From: CALBPI01 sp038533155
GTDB taxonomy: Bacteria > Pseudomonadota > Gammaproteobacteria > Steroidobacterales > Woeseiaceae
DNA: 64,000 bases
Assembly: GCA_038533155.1 (NCBI GenBank)
Contig: JBCAZH010000007.1
Span: 24,411-88,410, forward strand
Direction: 5' to 3'
Shown piece after piece: positions 8,495 through 16,815 of this stretch. The position numbers were made by a program, and so were the translations under genes. Within the stretch, counting starts at the first letter, position 1; each line of letters opens with the position of its first letter. Below the pieces are notes generated by a model. It did no database searches. It was not told where the DNA came from and saw only the letters and a list, made by a program, of their open reading frames with translations.

Positions 8495-9250
8495 ATGGCC
8501 GCCAACGATCAAATACATCCGGTTTCTGATTTGCCACGCCATGTGGCGATCGTGATGGATGGGAATGGCCGTTGGGCTCGCAGACGTGGTCTTCCGCGAA
8601 ACTTCGGCCACCGTTCTGGCGTCAAAGCAGTGCGCGCGGCCGTGCGAAGAGCGGCAGAGCGGGGCGTTGAGCATCTCACGCTGTTTGCGTTTTCGAGCGA
8701 GAACTGGAAACGCCCAGCCACTGAAGTCACCGGGTTGATGAAGCTTTTTCTTGATGCTTTGCAGCGAGAGGTCGCTGAGCTTCACGAGAACCGTGTGAGC
8801 CTACGATTTATCGGAGACCTGTCTCGACTATCGACACGTCTACAAACAGCGATGGCGGACGCGGAACAACTTACCGCGGACAACGATGGACTGCGGTTGA
8901 ATATCGCTGTCGGGTACGGAGGACGATGGGAAATCGTCGAAGCGGCCAAAGCAATGGCGCAACGTGTCGCGGCTGGTGAGATGTCGGCCGATGAGATTGA
9001 TGAGGCTGCACTCAGCGGTACGATGTCTCTGGCCGAAGGTCCAGACCCGGACCTCGTTATTCGGACGGGTGGAGAACAGCGCGCGAGCAATTTCTTGCTG
9101 TGGCACATGGCCTACTCCGAGTTGTACTTCAGTGATTTGCTGTGGCCCGATTTTGATGCGCAAGCTTTGGATAGTGCGCTCGACTGGTATCAAGGGCGTG
9201 TCCGACGTTTTGGTCGCGTTACTGAGGTAGCTCAGGAGGAAGCGGGCTAG
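8495..9250 (+). CDS. uppS: Undecaprenyl diphosphate synthase (cis-prenyltransferase)
   Basis: Makes the C55 lipid carrier for peptidoglycan and O-antigen from FPP and IPP. 251 aa. The catalytic aspartate D22 is in the hallmark IVMDGNGRWA; FSSENWKRP and the C-terminal RTGGEQRASNFLLWHMAYSE motifs are complete. Translation is probably coupled to frr, as no clear Shine-Dalgarno precedes the ATG. It is followed by cdsA after one base. Confidence 0.95.
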   Translation: MAANDQIHPVSDLPRHVAIVMDGNGRWARRRGLPRNFGHRSGVKAVRAAVRRAAERGVEHLTLFAFSSENWKRPATEVTGLMKLFLDALQREVAELHENRVSLRFIGDLSRLSTRLQTAMADAEQLTADNDGLRLNIAVGYGGRWEIVEAAKAMAQRVAAGEMSADEIDEAALSGTMSLAEGPDPDLVIRTGGEQRASNFLLWHMAYSELYFSDLLWPDFDAQALDSALDWYQGRVRRFGRVTEVAQEEAG

Positions 9251-9251
9251 C

Positions 9252-10064
9252 ATGCTGCTGAAGCGTGTCGTCTCCGGGCTTATCGCCGTCGCCGCGATTT
9301 TGGTCGTGCTGTTTGTGTTGCCCGAGGGCGCGATTGCACCGGTCCTGTTGGTCGTTGTCGCCGCGAGTGCTTGGGAGTGGAGCAGTCTCGCTCGTCTGAA
9401 GGCCACACCATCCCGGCTACTCTACACGCTGCTGATTGTCGGATTGACAGCGCTGTACTGGCGGTTCACCACCCCACAGCTCTTTGGTGGTTTGTTGTCT
9501 ACGGCCGGATTCTGGTGGATCGCGGCACTCTTTTTGGTGTTGCGATACCCCGTCCGCATACCGAGTTTTGTGGTTAAGGTGGGTGGTCCGCTGACATTGG
9601 TATCGATGTTCGCGGCACTGGATGGATTGGCGCGCTTCGGCGATCGTGAGCAACTTCTCGGCCCCGTCCTTTTGTTGTACGTACTCGTTGTCATTTGGGC
9701 TGCAGATATTGGCGGCTATTTCGCCGGGCGTGCAATAGGCGGCGCCAAACTTGCCGTGAATGTCAGTCCGAACAAAACATGGGCGGGCGTCTTGGGCGGA
9801 CTCGCACTGAGCGCGCTGGTTGGATTGGTCGGCGAGTGGATGTTCGATATCGGTTGGTACCGAATTGTCGCGCTGTGCGCGGTTACAGCTGCTGTATCGG
9901 TTCTCGGCGATTTGACCATCAGCCTGTTCAAGCGAGAGGCCGGTTTGAAAGACTCTGGGACGCTGTTTCCGGGGCACGGCGGGTTGTTGGATCGGGTCGA
10001 TAGCATCAGCGCTGGCTCGGTGCTGTTCGCCGGCGGCTTGATTCTAGGTCACGGCCCATGGTGA
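9252..10064 (+). CDS. cdsA: Phosphatidate cytidylyltransferase
   Basis: Integral membrane CDP-diacylglycerol synthase using CTP and phosphatidic acid, the branch point for all phospholipids. 270 aa with about seven or eight hydrophobic segments. The C-terminal signature is intact: GDLTISLFKREAGLKDSG followed by FPGHGGLLDRVDS. It sits in the uppS-cdsA-rseP order; the dxr gene often found next is missing here, replaced by a 121-base gap. Confidence 0.95.
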   Translation: MLLKRVVSGLIAVAAILVVLFVLPEGAIAPVLLVVVAASAWEWSSLARLKATPSRLLYTLLIVGLTALYWRFTTPQLFGGLLSTAGFWWIAALFLVLRYPVRIPSFVVKVGGPLTLVSMFAALDGLARFGDREQLLGPVLLLYVLVVIWAADIGGYFAGRAIGGAKLAVNVSPNKTWAGVLGGLALSALVGLVGEWMFDIGWYRIVALCAVTAAVSVLGDLTISLFKREAGLKDSGTLFPGHGGLLDRVDSISAGSVLFAGGLILGHGPW

Positions 10065-10189
10065 CGTTCACTTACGGGGCACGAGTGTGCGTCCAAAGAT
10101 CGGCGATCCTCAGAGAATCCGAGTACTTGGGGAACACCGGTGTCGTTTCGTGGTCTGAAAATCCGGTTCTCGCAGGGAATTGTCAATGA
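10058..10189 (+). CDS. Possible 43-codon ORF in the dxr slot
   Basis: An ATG at 10058 overlaps the cdsA stop and opens a 43-codon frame whose TGA overlaps the rseP start as ATGA. Both ends are therefore arranged like coupled genes. AGGT lies eight or nine bases before the ATG. The middle of the peptide reads YLGNTGVVSWSENPVLAGN, which resembles, weakly, the LGSTGSIG...LDVIA N-terminal motif of DXP reductoisomerase (Dxr), whose gene usually occupies this place. It could be a decayed dxr fragment, a new small protein or chance. The third motif glycine is Ser. Confidence 0.25.
   Translation: MVTFTYGARVCVQRSAILRESEYLGNTGVVSWSENPVLAGNCQ
10131..10158 (+). promoter_or_regulatory. Sigma-E-like promoter for rseP-bamA-skp-lpx
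   Basis: GGAACAC (10131-10137), 15 bases, then GTCTGA (10153-10158), against the E. coli sigma-E consensus GGAACTT-N15-GTCTAA. A perfect 10-base palindrome ACACCGGTGT (10134-10143) overlaps the -35. Downstream genes (rseP, bamA, skp, lpxD, fabZ, lpxA) are sigma-E targets in enterics, and rpoE itself is at 43540 with a site of identical spacing. Confidence 0.5.
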
Positions 10190-11553
10190 GCATCCCTTAT
10201 TTCGCATTGGCGTTAATACTGACGATCAGTGTTCTCGTCGTCGTCCACGAATATGGACATTACCTGGTCGCGCGACTGTGCGGCATCAAGGTGCTTCGCT
10301 TCTCGGTCGGCTGGGGGCGCGTGATTTGGTCGAAGCGCATGGGGCCAGATCAGACGGAATATGCGCTTAGCGCGCTGCCGATTGGCGGATATGTGAAATT
10401 GTTGGACGAGCGCGAAGGCAACGTACCTGATGTCGACAAGGGCAGGACTTTTAATGCCCAGCCGGTTTGGCAGCGAATTGCGGTTCTATTCGGCGGTCCG
10501 GCATTCAACTTTCTTTTTGCAATTTTAGTCTACTGGTTGGTGTTCGTGATTGGTGCGCCTGCAACGCGGCCGGTCGTTGGTGTCGTGACACCGGAATCAC
10601 CGGCGGCGCTGGCAGGATTGCAACGCAATGATGTCATCGTCGATATCGGTGGCGTTGCGATCGAGAGTTGGCAAGACGGCATACAGGTTCTTGTCGATGA
10701 GCTTGTCGGAGATGGTGAGATCCCCCTTGTGGTGCAGCGGGATGGCCGAGAGCCGTTCCCCGTGACCGTTCGGGTCAGCGAAGAGACTGCGCGCCTTGCT
10801 AAGCCCGGACAGCTGTTCGAGGGTATCGGTCTGCGGCCTTGGGCCCATAGTGGACAAATTGGCGAAGTCGTTGCCGACTCTGCTGGCCAGCGCGCTGGAC
10901 TGTTACCCGGTGACGTGATTGAGACCGTCGATGATGTGCAGACACCAAGTTGGAATGACGTCGTTGATGCGATCCGATCCGAAAACGCAGCCGATACGCT
11001 GCAGTTTGGAATTCGACGATCGGGTGAGTTACTTCTGGTCGACGTGACTCCGGACGTAGTCTCGGATGATGCCGGTGAACGACGTCAGGTAGGCTTGCTG
11101 CCGGGCGACACGCCTCCGGAGAGTTTGTACGGTGAGAAGCGCCTGGGGATGCTTGCGGCGATTCCCGAAGCTGTCGCGACGACTTGGGACAAGATTGGTT
11201 TCACGCTCGAAATGTTTGGACGAATGCTCACGGGTTCGGTTTCCGCGAAGAATATCTCAGGGCCTATCAATATCGCCGAATACGCGGGAGCAACGCTCGA
11301 GCGGGGCTTTGTCGATTACATCGATTTTCTCGCCATTGTCAGTATCAGTCTGGGTGTACTAAACCTGCTGCCAATTCCGATGTTGGACGGCGGTCAAATC
11401 GTTTATCAGAGCGTTGAGGGTGTCACCGGGAGGCCGGTGTCTGAACGAATGCAAATACTCTATCAACAGGTCGGTGTCGTGCTGTTGCTCGGCGTCATGA
11501 GTCTAGCTTTCTACAACGATATCGCACGCATCGTCGAGCGAGTTCTGAGTTGA
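10186..11553 (+). CDS. rseP: RseP, site-2 intramembrane zinc protease
   Basis: Cleaves anti-sigma factor RseA within the membrane after DegS, releasing sigma-E. 455 aa. The first membrane segment carries HEYGH (H21, E22, H25); tandem PDZ domains follow, and the C-terminal segment holds NLLPIPMLDGGQ with the third zinc-ligand aspartate. A TTG at 10180 would add two residues, but ATG 10186 is seven bases after AGGGA. Its substrate RseA is encoded at 44177. It is the first gene of the outer-membrane biogenesis run. Confidence 0.95.
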   Translation: MSIPYFALALILTISVLVVVHEYGHYLVARLCGIKVLRFSVGWGRVIWSKRMGPDQTEYALSALPIGGYVKLLDEREGNVPDVDKGRTFNAQPVWQRIAVLFGGPAFNFLFAILVYWLVFVIGAPATRPVVGVVTPESPAALAGLQRNDVIVDIGGVAIESWQDGIQVLVDELVGDGEIPLVVQRDGREPFPVTVRVSEETARLAKPGQLFEGIGLRPWAHSGQIGEVVADSAGQRAGLLPGDVIETVDDVQTPSWNDVVDAIRSENAADTLQFGIRRSGELLLVDVTPDVVSDDAGERRQVGLLPGDTPPESLYGEKRLGMLAAIPEAVATTWDKIGFTLEMFGRMLTGSVSAKNISGPINIAEYAGATLERGFVDYIDFLAIVSISLGVLNLLPIPMLDGGQIVYQSVEGVTGRPVSERMQILYQQVGVVLLLGVMSLAFYNDIARIVERVLS

Positions 11554-11576
11554 GTATGCAAGGGGACTTCCATCAA

Positions 11577-13991
11577 ATGAGGCGTTTGCGCAGTTTCTGG
11601 ATACTTCTGTTTGCGGTTGCCTTCACGGTCACCGGCGTTGCGAATGCGGAGTCGTTTGAAGTCCGCAATATGCGAGTGGAAGGCTTGCAGAGAATCTCGG
11701 ACGGTACCGTATTCAACTATCTGCCGATCAACATTGGCGATATGGTCGACGAAATACGAATCCGCGAAGCGATTCGAACGCTCTACAGCCAAGCGTTATT
11801 CGATTCCATTGAGATGCGACGCGAAGGCAACACCTTGGTGGTCATCGTTAAAGAGCGCCCATCGATCGAGCAATTCACGATCGATGGAAACAAAGACATC
11901 AAAACCGAGGATCTAACGGATTCGCTTCGCAGCGTTGGACTTGCGCGGGGCAAGACCTTCGACCGATCCGTTTTGGATGAAGTCAGTCAGTTCTTAGTTG
12001 AACAGTATTACAGCCGTGGTAAGTACGGCGTTAAAGTGGATACTCGCGTCGAGGAGCGACAGAACAACGCGGTCGCAGTATTCATTGACGTGGTCGAAGG
12101 CGATCGCGCGAGAATTCGACAAATCAACATCGTTGGCAATTCGGTATTCGATGATGAGGAATTGCTCAATGAAATCGAGCTGAAGACACCGAACTTGCTG
12201 TCGTTTTTCCGGCAGGATGATCGCTATTCGCGAGAGGCATTGACCGGCGACCTCGAAACGTTGAGTTCATTCTACCTGGATCGGGGATATGCTGATTTCC
12301 GTGTGACGTCGACGCAGGTGACGATATCCCCCGACCGCGAAGACGTGTTCATCACGATTAACGTCAAGGAAGGCGATGTCTACACGGTTGGCGAGATCAA
12401 CATCGCAGGCAAGATGGTGATTCCAGAAGCGTTTCTGCGGCCGCTGATACAGATCAAACCGGGCCAGACGTTTAACCAAAGGTTGCTGACGCAGACGACG
12501 GAGTTGATGGTGTTCCGGCTCGGTTCGGACGGTTACGCAGAGTCGCAGGTCGACTTCATTCCCGAGTTGAACGCCGACGATCAGACTGTCGACATTACGA
12601 TTTTCGTCGAGCCCAACAATCGGATGTACGTTCGGAATATCAACTTCGACGGTGTTGACCAAGTCAACGATGAAGTACTCCGTCGAGAAGTTCGCCAGAT
12701 GGAAGGCGCGTTTTTGTCCAACCGCTTGTTGGACCGTTCCAAGATTCGCTTACAAAACCTGCCGTACCTCCAGACTGTCGATTTTGAGACGGTACCGGTT
12801 CCAGGAAGCGAAGACTTGGTGGACGTGAACTTCGACCTTGAGTACGGATTACCCGGCCAGTTCGGTGGCGGTATCGGTTGGTCCGAAACGCAAGGGGTGC
12901 TGCTCAACGGAAACTTCACCCATACCAACTTTATGGGTACAGGGAATCGCGTATCGGCGGAAATTAACACGGGCCGCTTCCAGAGTGTTTACAGCCTGTC
13001 GCATACAGATCCATATACGAGTATCGACGGTATCCGTCGAACCACCTCCCTGTCTTTCCGAAATTTTGACCAGTTCAACACTGACTCCTCAGATCTGTCG
13101 ACAGAGACGCTCACCGCAGCGCTTGAGTACTCGTATCCGATTACCGAGTACCAGAGCATCAGCCTCGGTGTTGCTTATCAACAGGCTCGATTGATCGCGA
13201 CAGAGATCGGCAGTACGCAACAAGCGATCGACTGGATTACCCAGAACGGCGATGCGCAGGTCAACGATGACGTTGACGGCGGATTCTTTTTCGGTGATGA
13301 CCTGACCGTGTTCTCAAGTGAATTCGACACACTCGAGTTGGTAGCAGGGTGGGGTTACGATAGCCGGAACCGTGCGCTGTTCGCGACCAGTGGTCAGCGT
13401 CATCGCGCTTCTGTTGCTTACTCAGTGCCTGGATCGGATGTTGAGTATTGGACGGCACGCTACACGGGGTTGAATTTGATCCCATTGTGGGGGCAGTTTG
13501 GCCTGCAGATTTCGACCGAGTTGGCGTTCGGCGAGGGACTGGGGGATACCACCGCGTTGCCGCCGTACAAACTGTTCAGAAGCGGTGGCCCCGGTTCGGT
13601 GCGCGGCTTCCGTGAGTTTACTCTTGGCCCGTTGGATAGTCGTGGATTGCCTTACGGCGGCAATATTCTGGTAAATGCCCAGGTAGAGCTGGTGTTACCG
13701 GTGCCGGAGCGCTTTAGAGGCCAGGGCCGGGCTGTTTTGTTTTATGATATCGGTAACGTATTTAGCAACAACGAGATCGTCTTCACCGACCGCCTAGGCG
13801 GCGATCGAATCGATTACAACTTTGACGTAGATAATCTCAAGCAATCTGTGGGTATTGGAGTCGAATGGCTCGCCCCACTCGGGTTGTTCCGATTTAGCTA
13901 CGCTTTCCCGCTTAACGACTTCGACGGTACAAGCAGACTATTCGGAGATCGCGTAGAGCGGTTCCAGTTTACTATTGGTAATGCATTTTAA
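11577..13991 (+). CDS. bamA: BamA, outer-membrane protein assembly factor
   Basis: Omp85-family insertase of the BAM complex. 804 aa from ATG 11577, which gives a normal signal peptide (about 23 residues ending GVANA before ESFEVRNM) and follows AGGGG; the upstream TTG 11550 and ATG 11556 lengthen it unnaturally. Five POTRA repeats (about 25-425) precede a 16-strand barrel with the conserved RGF motif (GGPGSVRGFREFTLGP) and the terminal beta-signal ending in Phe (FQFTIGNAF). It overlaps nothing but is 23 bases from rseP. Confidence 0.96.
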   Translation: MRRLRSFWILLFAVAFTVTGVANAESFEVRNMRVEGLQRISDGTVFNYLPINIGDMVDEIRIREAIRTLYSQALFDSIEMRREGNTLVVIVKERPSIEQFTIDGNKDIKTEDLTDSLRSVGLARGKTFDRSVLDEVSQFLVEQYYSRGKYGVKVDTRVEERQNNAVAVFIDVVEGDRARIRQINIVGNSVFDDEELLNEIELKTPNLLSFFRQDDRYSREALTGDLETLSSFYLDRGYADFRVTSTQVTISPDREDVFITINVKEGDVYTVGEINIAGKMVIPEAFLRPLIQIKPGQTFNQRLLTQTTELMVFRLGSDGYAESQVDFIPELNADDQTVDITIFVEPNNRMYVRNINFDGVDQVNDEVLRREVRQMEGAFLSNRLLDRSKIRLQNLPYLQTVDFETVPVPGSEDLVDVNFDLEYGLPGQFGGGIGWSETQGVLLNGNFTHTNFMGTGNRVSAEINTGRFQSVYSLSHTDPYTSIDGIRRTTSLSFRNFDQFNTDSSDLSTETLTAALEYSYPITEYQSISLGVAYQQARLIATEIGSTQQAIDWITQNGDAQVNDDVDGGFFFGDDLTVFSSEFDTLELVAGWGYDSRNRALFATSGQRHRASVAYSVPGSDVEYWTARYTGLNLIPLWGQFGLQISTELAFGEGLGDTTALPPYKLFRSGGPGSVRGFREFTLGPLDSRGLPYGGNILVNAQVELVLPVPERFRGQGRAVLFYDIGNVFSNNEIVFTDRLGGDRIDYNFDVDNLKQSVGIGVEWLAPLGLFRFSYAFPLNDFDGTSRLFGDRVERFQFTIGNAF

Positions 13992-14004
13992 GGGGAGTCT
14001 ATAA

Positions 14005-14520
14005 ATGACAAACAAGATCATTTTGGCGCTTGTGCTATCTATTGCTTTGGCGATTGGCACAAACGCACAAGCACAAGAGCTCAAGATTGGCGTTGTAAAC
14101 GTGCAAGGTCTATTGCAGGCGGCACCGCAAACCAAGGCGTCAATGGAGGCGCTGCAAGAAGAGTTCGCGCCACGCGAGCGTACGGTTCGTGCCAAAACCG
14201 AAGAGTTCGAGGCATTGCAGGAAAAAGCGCAGCGTGATGCCGCTGTGATGGGCGAAGCAGAACTGCGAAACATGCAGCGCGATCTTAGAGATGGGCAGCG
14301 TGAACTGGAACGACTTCAGCAGGAATTCCTAGAAGACAGCAGCCTGCGTCGCAACGAAGAGCTTGGAAAACTGCAACGAATGCTGGTCGAGGAGATCGAG
14401 ACGTTTGCCACCGAGAATGGCTACGACTTGATCCTGAGCGAAGGTGTGGCGTTCGCCAGCGGTCGAACCAATGTGACAGGGCAAATCCTCGCGCAGTTGC
14501 AGGCCAAAGAAGGCAACTAG
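14005..14520 (+). CDS. skp: Skp/OmpH periplasmic chaperone
   Basis: Trimeric jellyfish-shaped chaperone that carries unfolded outer-membrane proteins to BAM. 171 aa; signal peptide of about 23 residues (NKIILALVLSIALAIGTNAQA), a short beta strand LKIGVVNVQGLLQ, then long Glu/Gln/Arg-rich tentacle helices (about 45-140) and a closing strand region. AGGGG precedes the ATG. It lies between bamA and lpxD as expected. Confidence 0.93.
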   Translation: MTNKIILALVLSIALAIGTNAQAQELKIGVVNVQGLLQAAPQTKASMEALQEEFAPRERTVRAKTEEFEALQEKAQRDAAVMGEAELRNMQRDLRDGQRELERLQQEFLEDSSLRRNEELGKLQRMLVEEIETFATENGYDLILSEGVAFASGRTNVTGQILAQLQAKEGN

Positions 14521-14535
14521 GTTCGCTCAGGCTAA

Positions 14536-15561
14536 ATGCCGCACAAAATTAGTGAACTTGCGGTCCGTTTTGGGTGCGACGTTGTCGGCGATCCCGACAG
14601 CGTCGTAGACCACGTAGCGACGCTACGTGGCGCTGGTGCGGGGGCGCTCAGTTTTCTCGCGAACCCTTCTTACAGAAAGTACCTAGAAGGGAGTGACGCG
14701 ACTGCAATCGTGGTTGCCGAAGCTGATGTCGAGTCTGTGAAAGGCGCAGCCCTGGTCGCTCAAGACCCTTATCTCACATACGCACGGATAGCCCGAGTTT
14801 TACACCCGCGCCCTGTTCCGGCGCCGGGCGTACACCGTTCTGCGGTGCTCGGCAACGATACCGAAATCGGTGAAGGTGCATCCATAGCAGCTGGCGTGGT
14901 CATAGACGCCAACTCGAGAGTCGGCGCTCACACGGCTGTTGGTGCGGGGACTTACGTCGGCCCTGATGTGCAGATCGGGTCCGAGTGTTGGATCGGTCCG
15001 AACGTGACGATCATGGGCGATACGGTTCTCGGCGACCGATGCGTTGTGCATCCCGGCGCGGTGATTGGCAGCGACGGCTTTGGAATCGCCCGCGGGCCTG
15101 ACGGCTGGGAGCATGTACCTCAGGTTGGCGGCGTTCGAATCGGTGATGATGTTGATGTCGGGGCCTGCACGAGTATTGATCGTGGAGCGATAGAACCGAC
15201 CCGTATTGGCAATGGGGTTAAGCTCGATAACCAAATTCAGATTGGGCACAACTGTGTCATCGGGGAGCACACGGTTATGGCGGGCATGGTGGGCATCGCG
15301 GGCTCTACCACGATCGGAAAAAACTGTGCTTTTGGCGGCAACAGCGGCACCGTTGGTCACGTGGATATCACGGACGGTGTCGTCATCACGGCGCGCTGCA
15401 CGGTAACCTCGAATATCGATACGCCGGGTACCTACGGCGGCGTGTTCCCTCACGATGAAATACGCAACCATCAACGCAGTGTTGCAAGGTTCCGGCAGTT
15501 GGATACTCTTGCGCGTCAACTCAAGCGACTACAACGCGCGCTGAAGTCTCGGGAAGAATAA
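14536..15561 (+). CDS. lpxD: LpxD, UDP-3-O-(3-hydroxyacyl)glucosamine N-acyltransferase
   Basis: Adds the N-linked hydroxyacyl chain in lipid A synthesis. 341 aa: an N-terminal uridine-binding domain (about 1-100), a left-handed beta helix of hexapeptide repeats (105-300) with the catalytic histidine in QIGHNCVIGEH, and a C-terminal helix (QLDTLARQLKRLQRAL) that binds ACP. Its stop overlaps the fabZ start by one base. Confidence 0.95.
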   Translation: MPHKISELAVRFGCDVVGDPDSVVDHVATLRGAGAGALSFLANPSYRKYLEGSDATAIVVAEADVESVKGAALVAQDPYLTYARIARVLHPRPVPAPGVHRSAVLGNDTEIGEGASIAAGVVIDANSRVGAHTAVGAGTYVGPDVQIGSECWIGPNVTIMGDTVLGDRCVVHPGAVIGSDGFGIARGPDGWEHVPQVGGVRIGDDVDVGACTSIDRGAIEPTRIGNGVKLDNQIQIGHNCVIGEHTVMAGMVGIAGSTTIGKNCAFGGNSGTVGHVDITDGVVITARCTVTSNIDTPGTYGGVFPHDEIRNHQRSVARFRQLDTLARQLKRLQRALKSREE

Positions 15562-16019
15562 TGAATAGCAATATCGCCGAACAGTTGGATATCCGTCAGA
15601 TCATGGCGTTGATACCGCATCGTTACCCTTTTTTGTTGATCGACCGAGTCGTATCGTGCGTGCCGGGCGAGTCAGCCTCGGCGTTGAAAAACGTGACGTT
15701 CAATGAACCGTTTTTCCAGGGACACTTTCCCGGTAGACCCGTAATGCCGGGTGTGCTGATTATTGAGGCGCTAGCGCAGGCAACCGGGATATTGGCGTTC
15801 GCGACGGCCGATGAGCCGCCAGGCGCGGACACGCTGTACTACTTTGTTGGAATCGACAAAGCGCGTTTTCGTAAACCGGTTGAACCGGGAGATCAGCTCC
15901 AGTTAGAGGTGAAGTTGATTCGGCGAATTCGGACCGTATGGCGTTTCTCTGCGGAGGCTTTGGTGGACGGCCGGACCGTAGCGTCGGCTGAGTTGATGTG
16001 CGCCCCGGGTGAGGCATAA
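15561..16019 (+). CDS. fabZ: FabZ, (3R)-hydroxyacyl-ACP dehydratase
   Basis: Hot-dog fold dehydratase of fatty acid elongation, competing with LpxA/LpxD for hydroxyacyl-ACP. 152 aa. Catalytic His55 in FQGHFPGRPVMPG and Glu69 in LIIEALAQ are present, as is the N-terminal LIPHRYPFLLIDRV. ATG 15561 overlaps the lpxD stop by one base (TAATG). Confidence 0.96.
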   Translation: MNSNIAEQLDIRQIMALIPHRYPFLLIDRVVSCVPGESASALKNVTFNEPFFQGHFPGRPVMPGVLIIEALAQATGILAFATADEPPGADTLYYFVGIDKARFRKPVEPGDQLQLEVKLIRRIRTVWRFSAEALVDGRTVASAELMCAPGEA

Positions 16020-16024
16020 GCGCA

Positions 16025-16804
16025 ATGACTGACAGGATTCATGCAACGGCATTGGTCGATCCGGCTGCCACATTGGCAGATGACGTGGAAGTCGGTCCCT
16101 ATTGCGTGATTGGTCCCGATGTGAAAATCGGTAAAGGCACCCGCCTGCGTGCGCATGTTGTGCTGGAGGGGCCGACCGAGATCGGCGAAGACAACGACAT
16201 TTACCCGTTCGTGTCTTTGGGCAGCGCGCCCCAAGACAAAAAGTATGATGACGAACCAACGTCGTTGCGTATCGGGGACCGCAATACGATTCGCGAGTGC
16301 ACAACGATTAATCGTGGGACGGTACAAGACCTCGGCACCACGATCATTGGTAGCGACAATTGGATCATGTCGTATGTCCACGTGGCGCACGACTGCGTGG
16401 TCGGCGATCACGTTATTCTTGCGAACAACGCCACGCTGGCTGGGCATGTACACGTCGGTGATTGGGCGATTTTCGGCGGGTTCGCAGGTGCGCATCAGTT
16501 CTGCCGCATTGGTCCGCACAGTTTTCTGGGAATGTACTCCGGTATTGGTAAGGACGTCCCCGCATACGTCACCGTCATGGGCAATCCTGCCGAGCCGCGC
16601 GGCGTCAACGTCGAAGGTCTGAAACGCCGAGGATTTGACCGCGATCAGATTCGCAACATCCGTGACGCGTATAAGCTTCTATATCGCAGCCAGCTCAGAT
16701 TGGAAGAAGCGCAGGAGGCGATTGCCGCACGCGTGACGGAGCAGCCTGAACTGACACCTTTGTTGGAGTCGATCACCGGCAGCAGCCGCAGTATCGTCCG
16801 CTGA
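16025..16804 (+). CDS. lpxA: LpxA, UDP-GlcNAc O-acyltransferase
   Basis: First step of lipid A synthesis. 259 aa; a left-handed beta helix of hexapeptide repeats (about 1-185) with the catalytic histidine H122 in VHVAHDCVVGDH, then the C-terminal helical domain (GLKRRGFDRDQIRNIRDAYK). Placed between fabZ and lpxB exactly as in other gammaproteobacteria. Confidence 0.96.
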   Translation: MTDRIHATALVDPAATLADDVEVGPYCVIGPDVKIGKGTRLRAHVVLEGPTEIGEDNDIYPFVSLGSAPQDKKYDDEPTSLRIGDRNTIRECTTINRGTVQDLGTTIIGSDNWIMSYVHVAHDCVVGDHVILANNATLAGHVHVGDWAIFGGFAGAHQFCRIGPHSFLGMYSGIGKDVPAYVTVMGNPAEPRGVNVEGLKRRGFDRDQIRNIRDAYKLLYRSQLRLEEAQEAIAARVTEQPELTPLLESITGSSRSIVR

Positions 16805-16815
16805 ATCGATTCGCT

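Noticed and set aside
14800..15519. 239-codon minus-strand frame inside lpxD
   Set aside because: Mirror image of the repetitive hexapeptide codons of LpxD, which keeps the opposite frame open.
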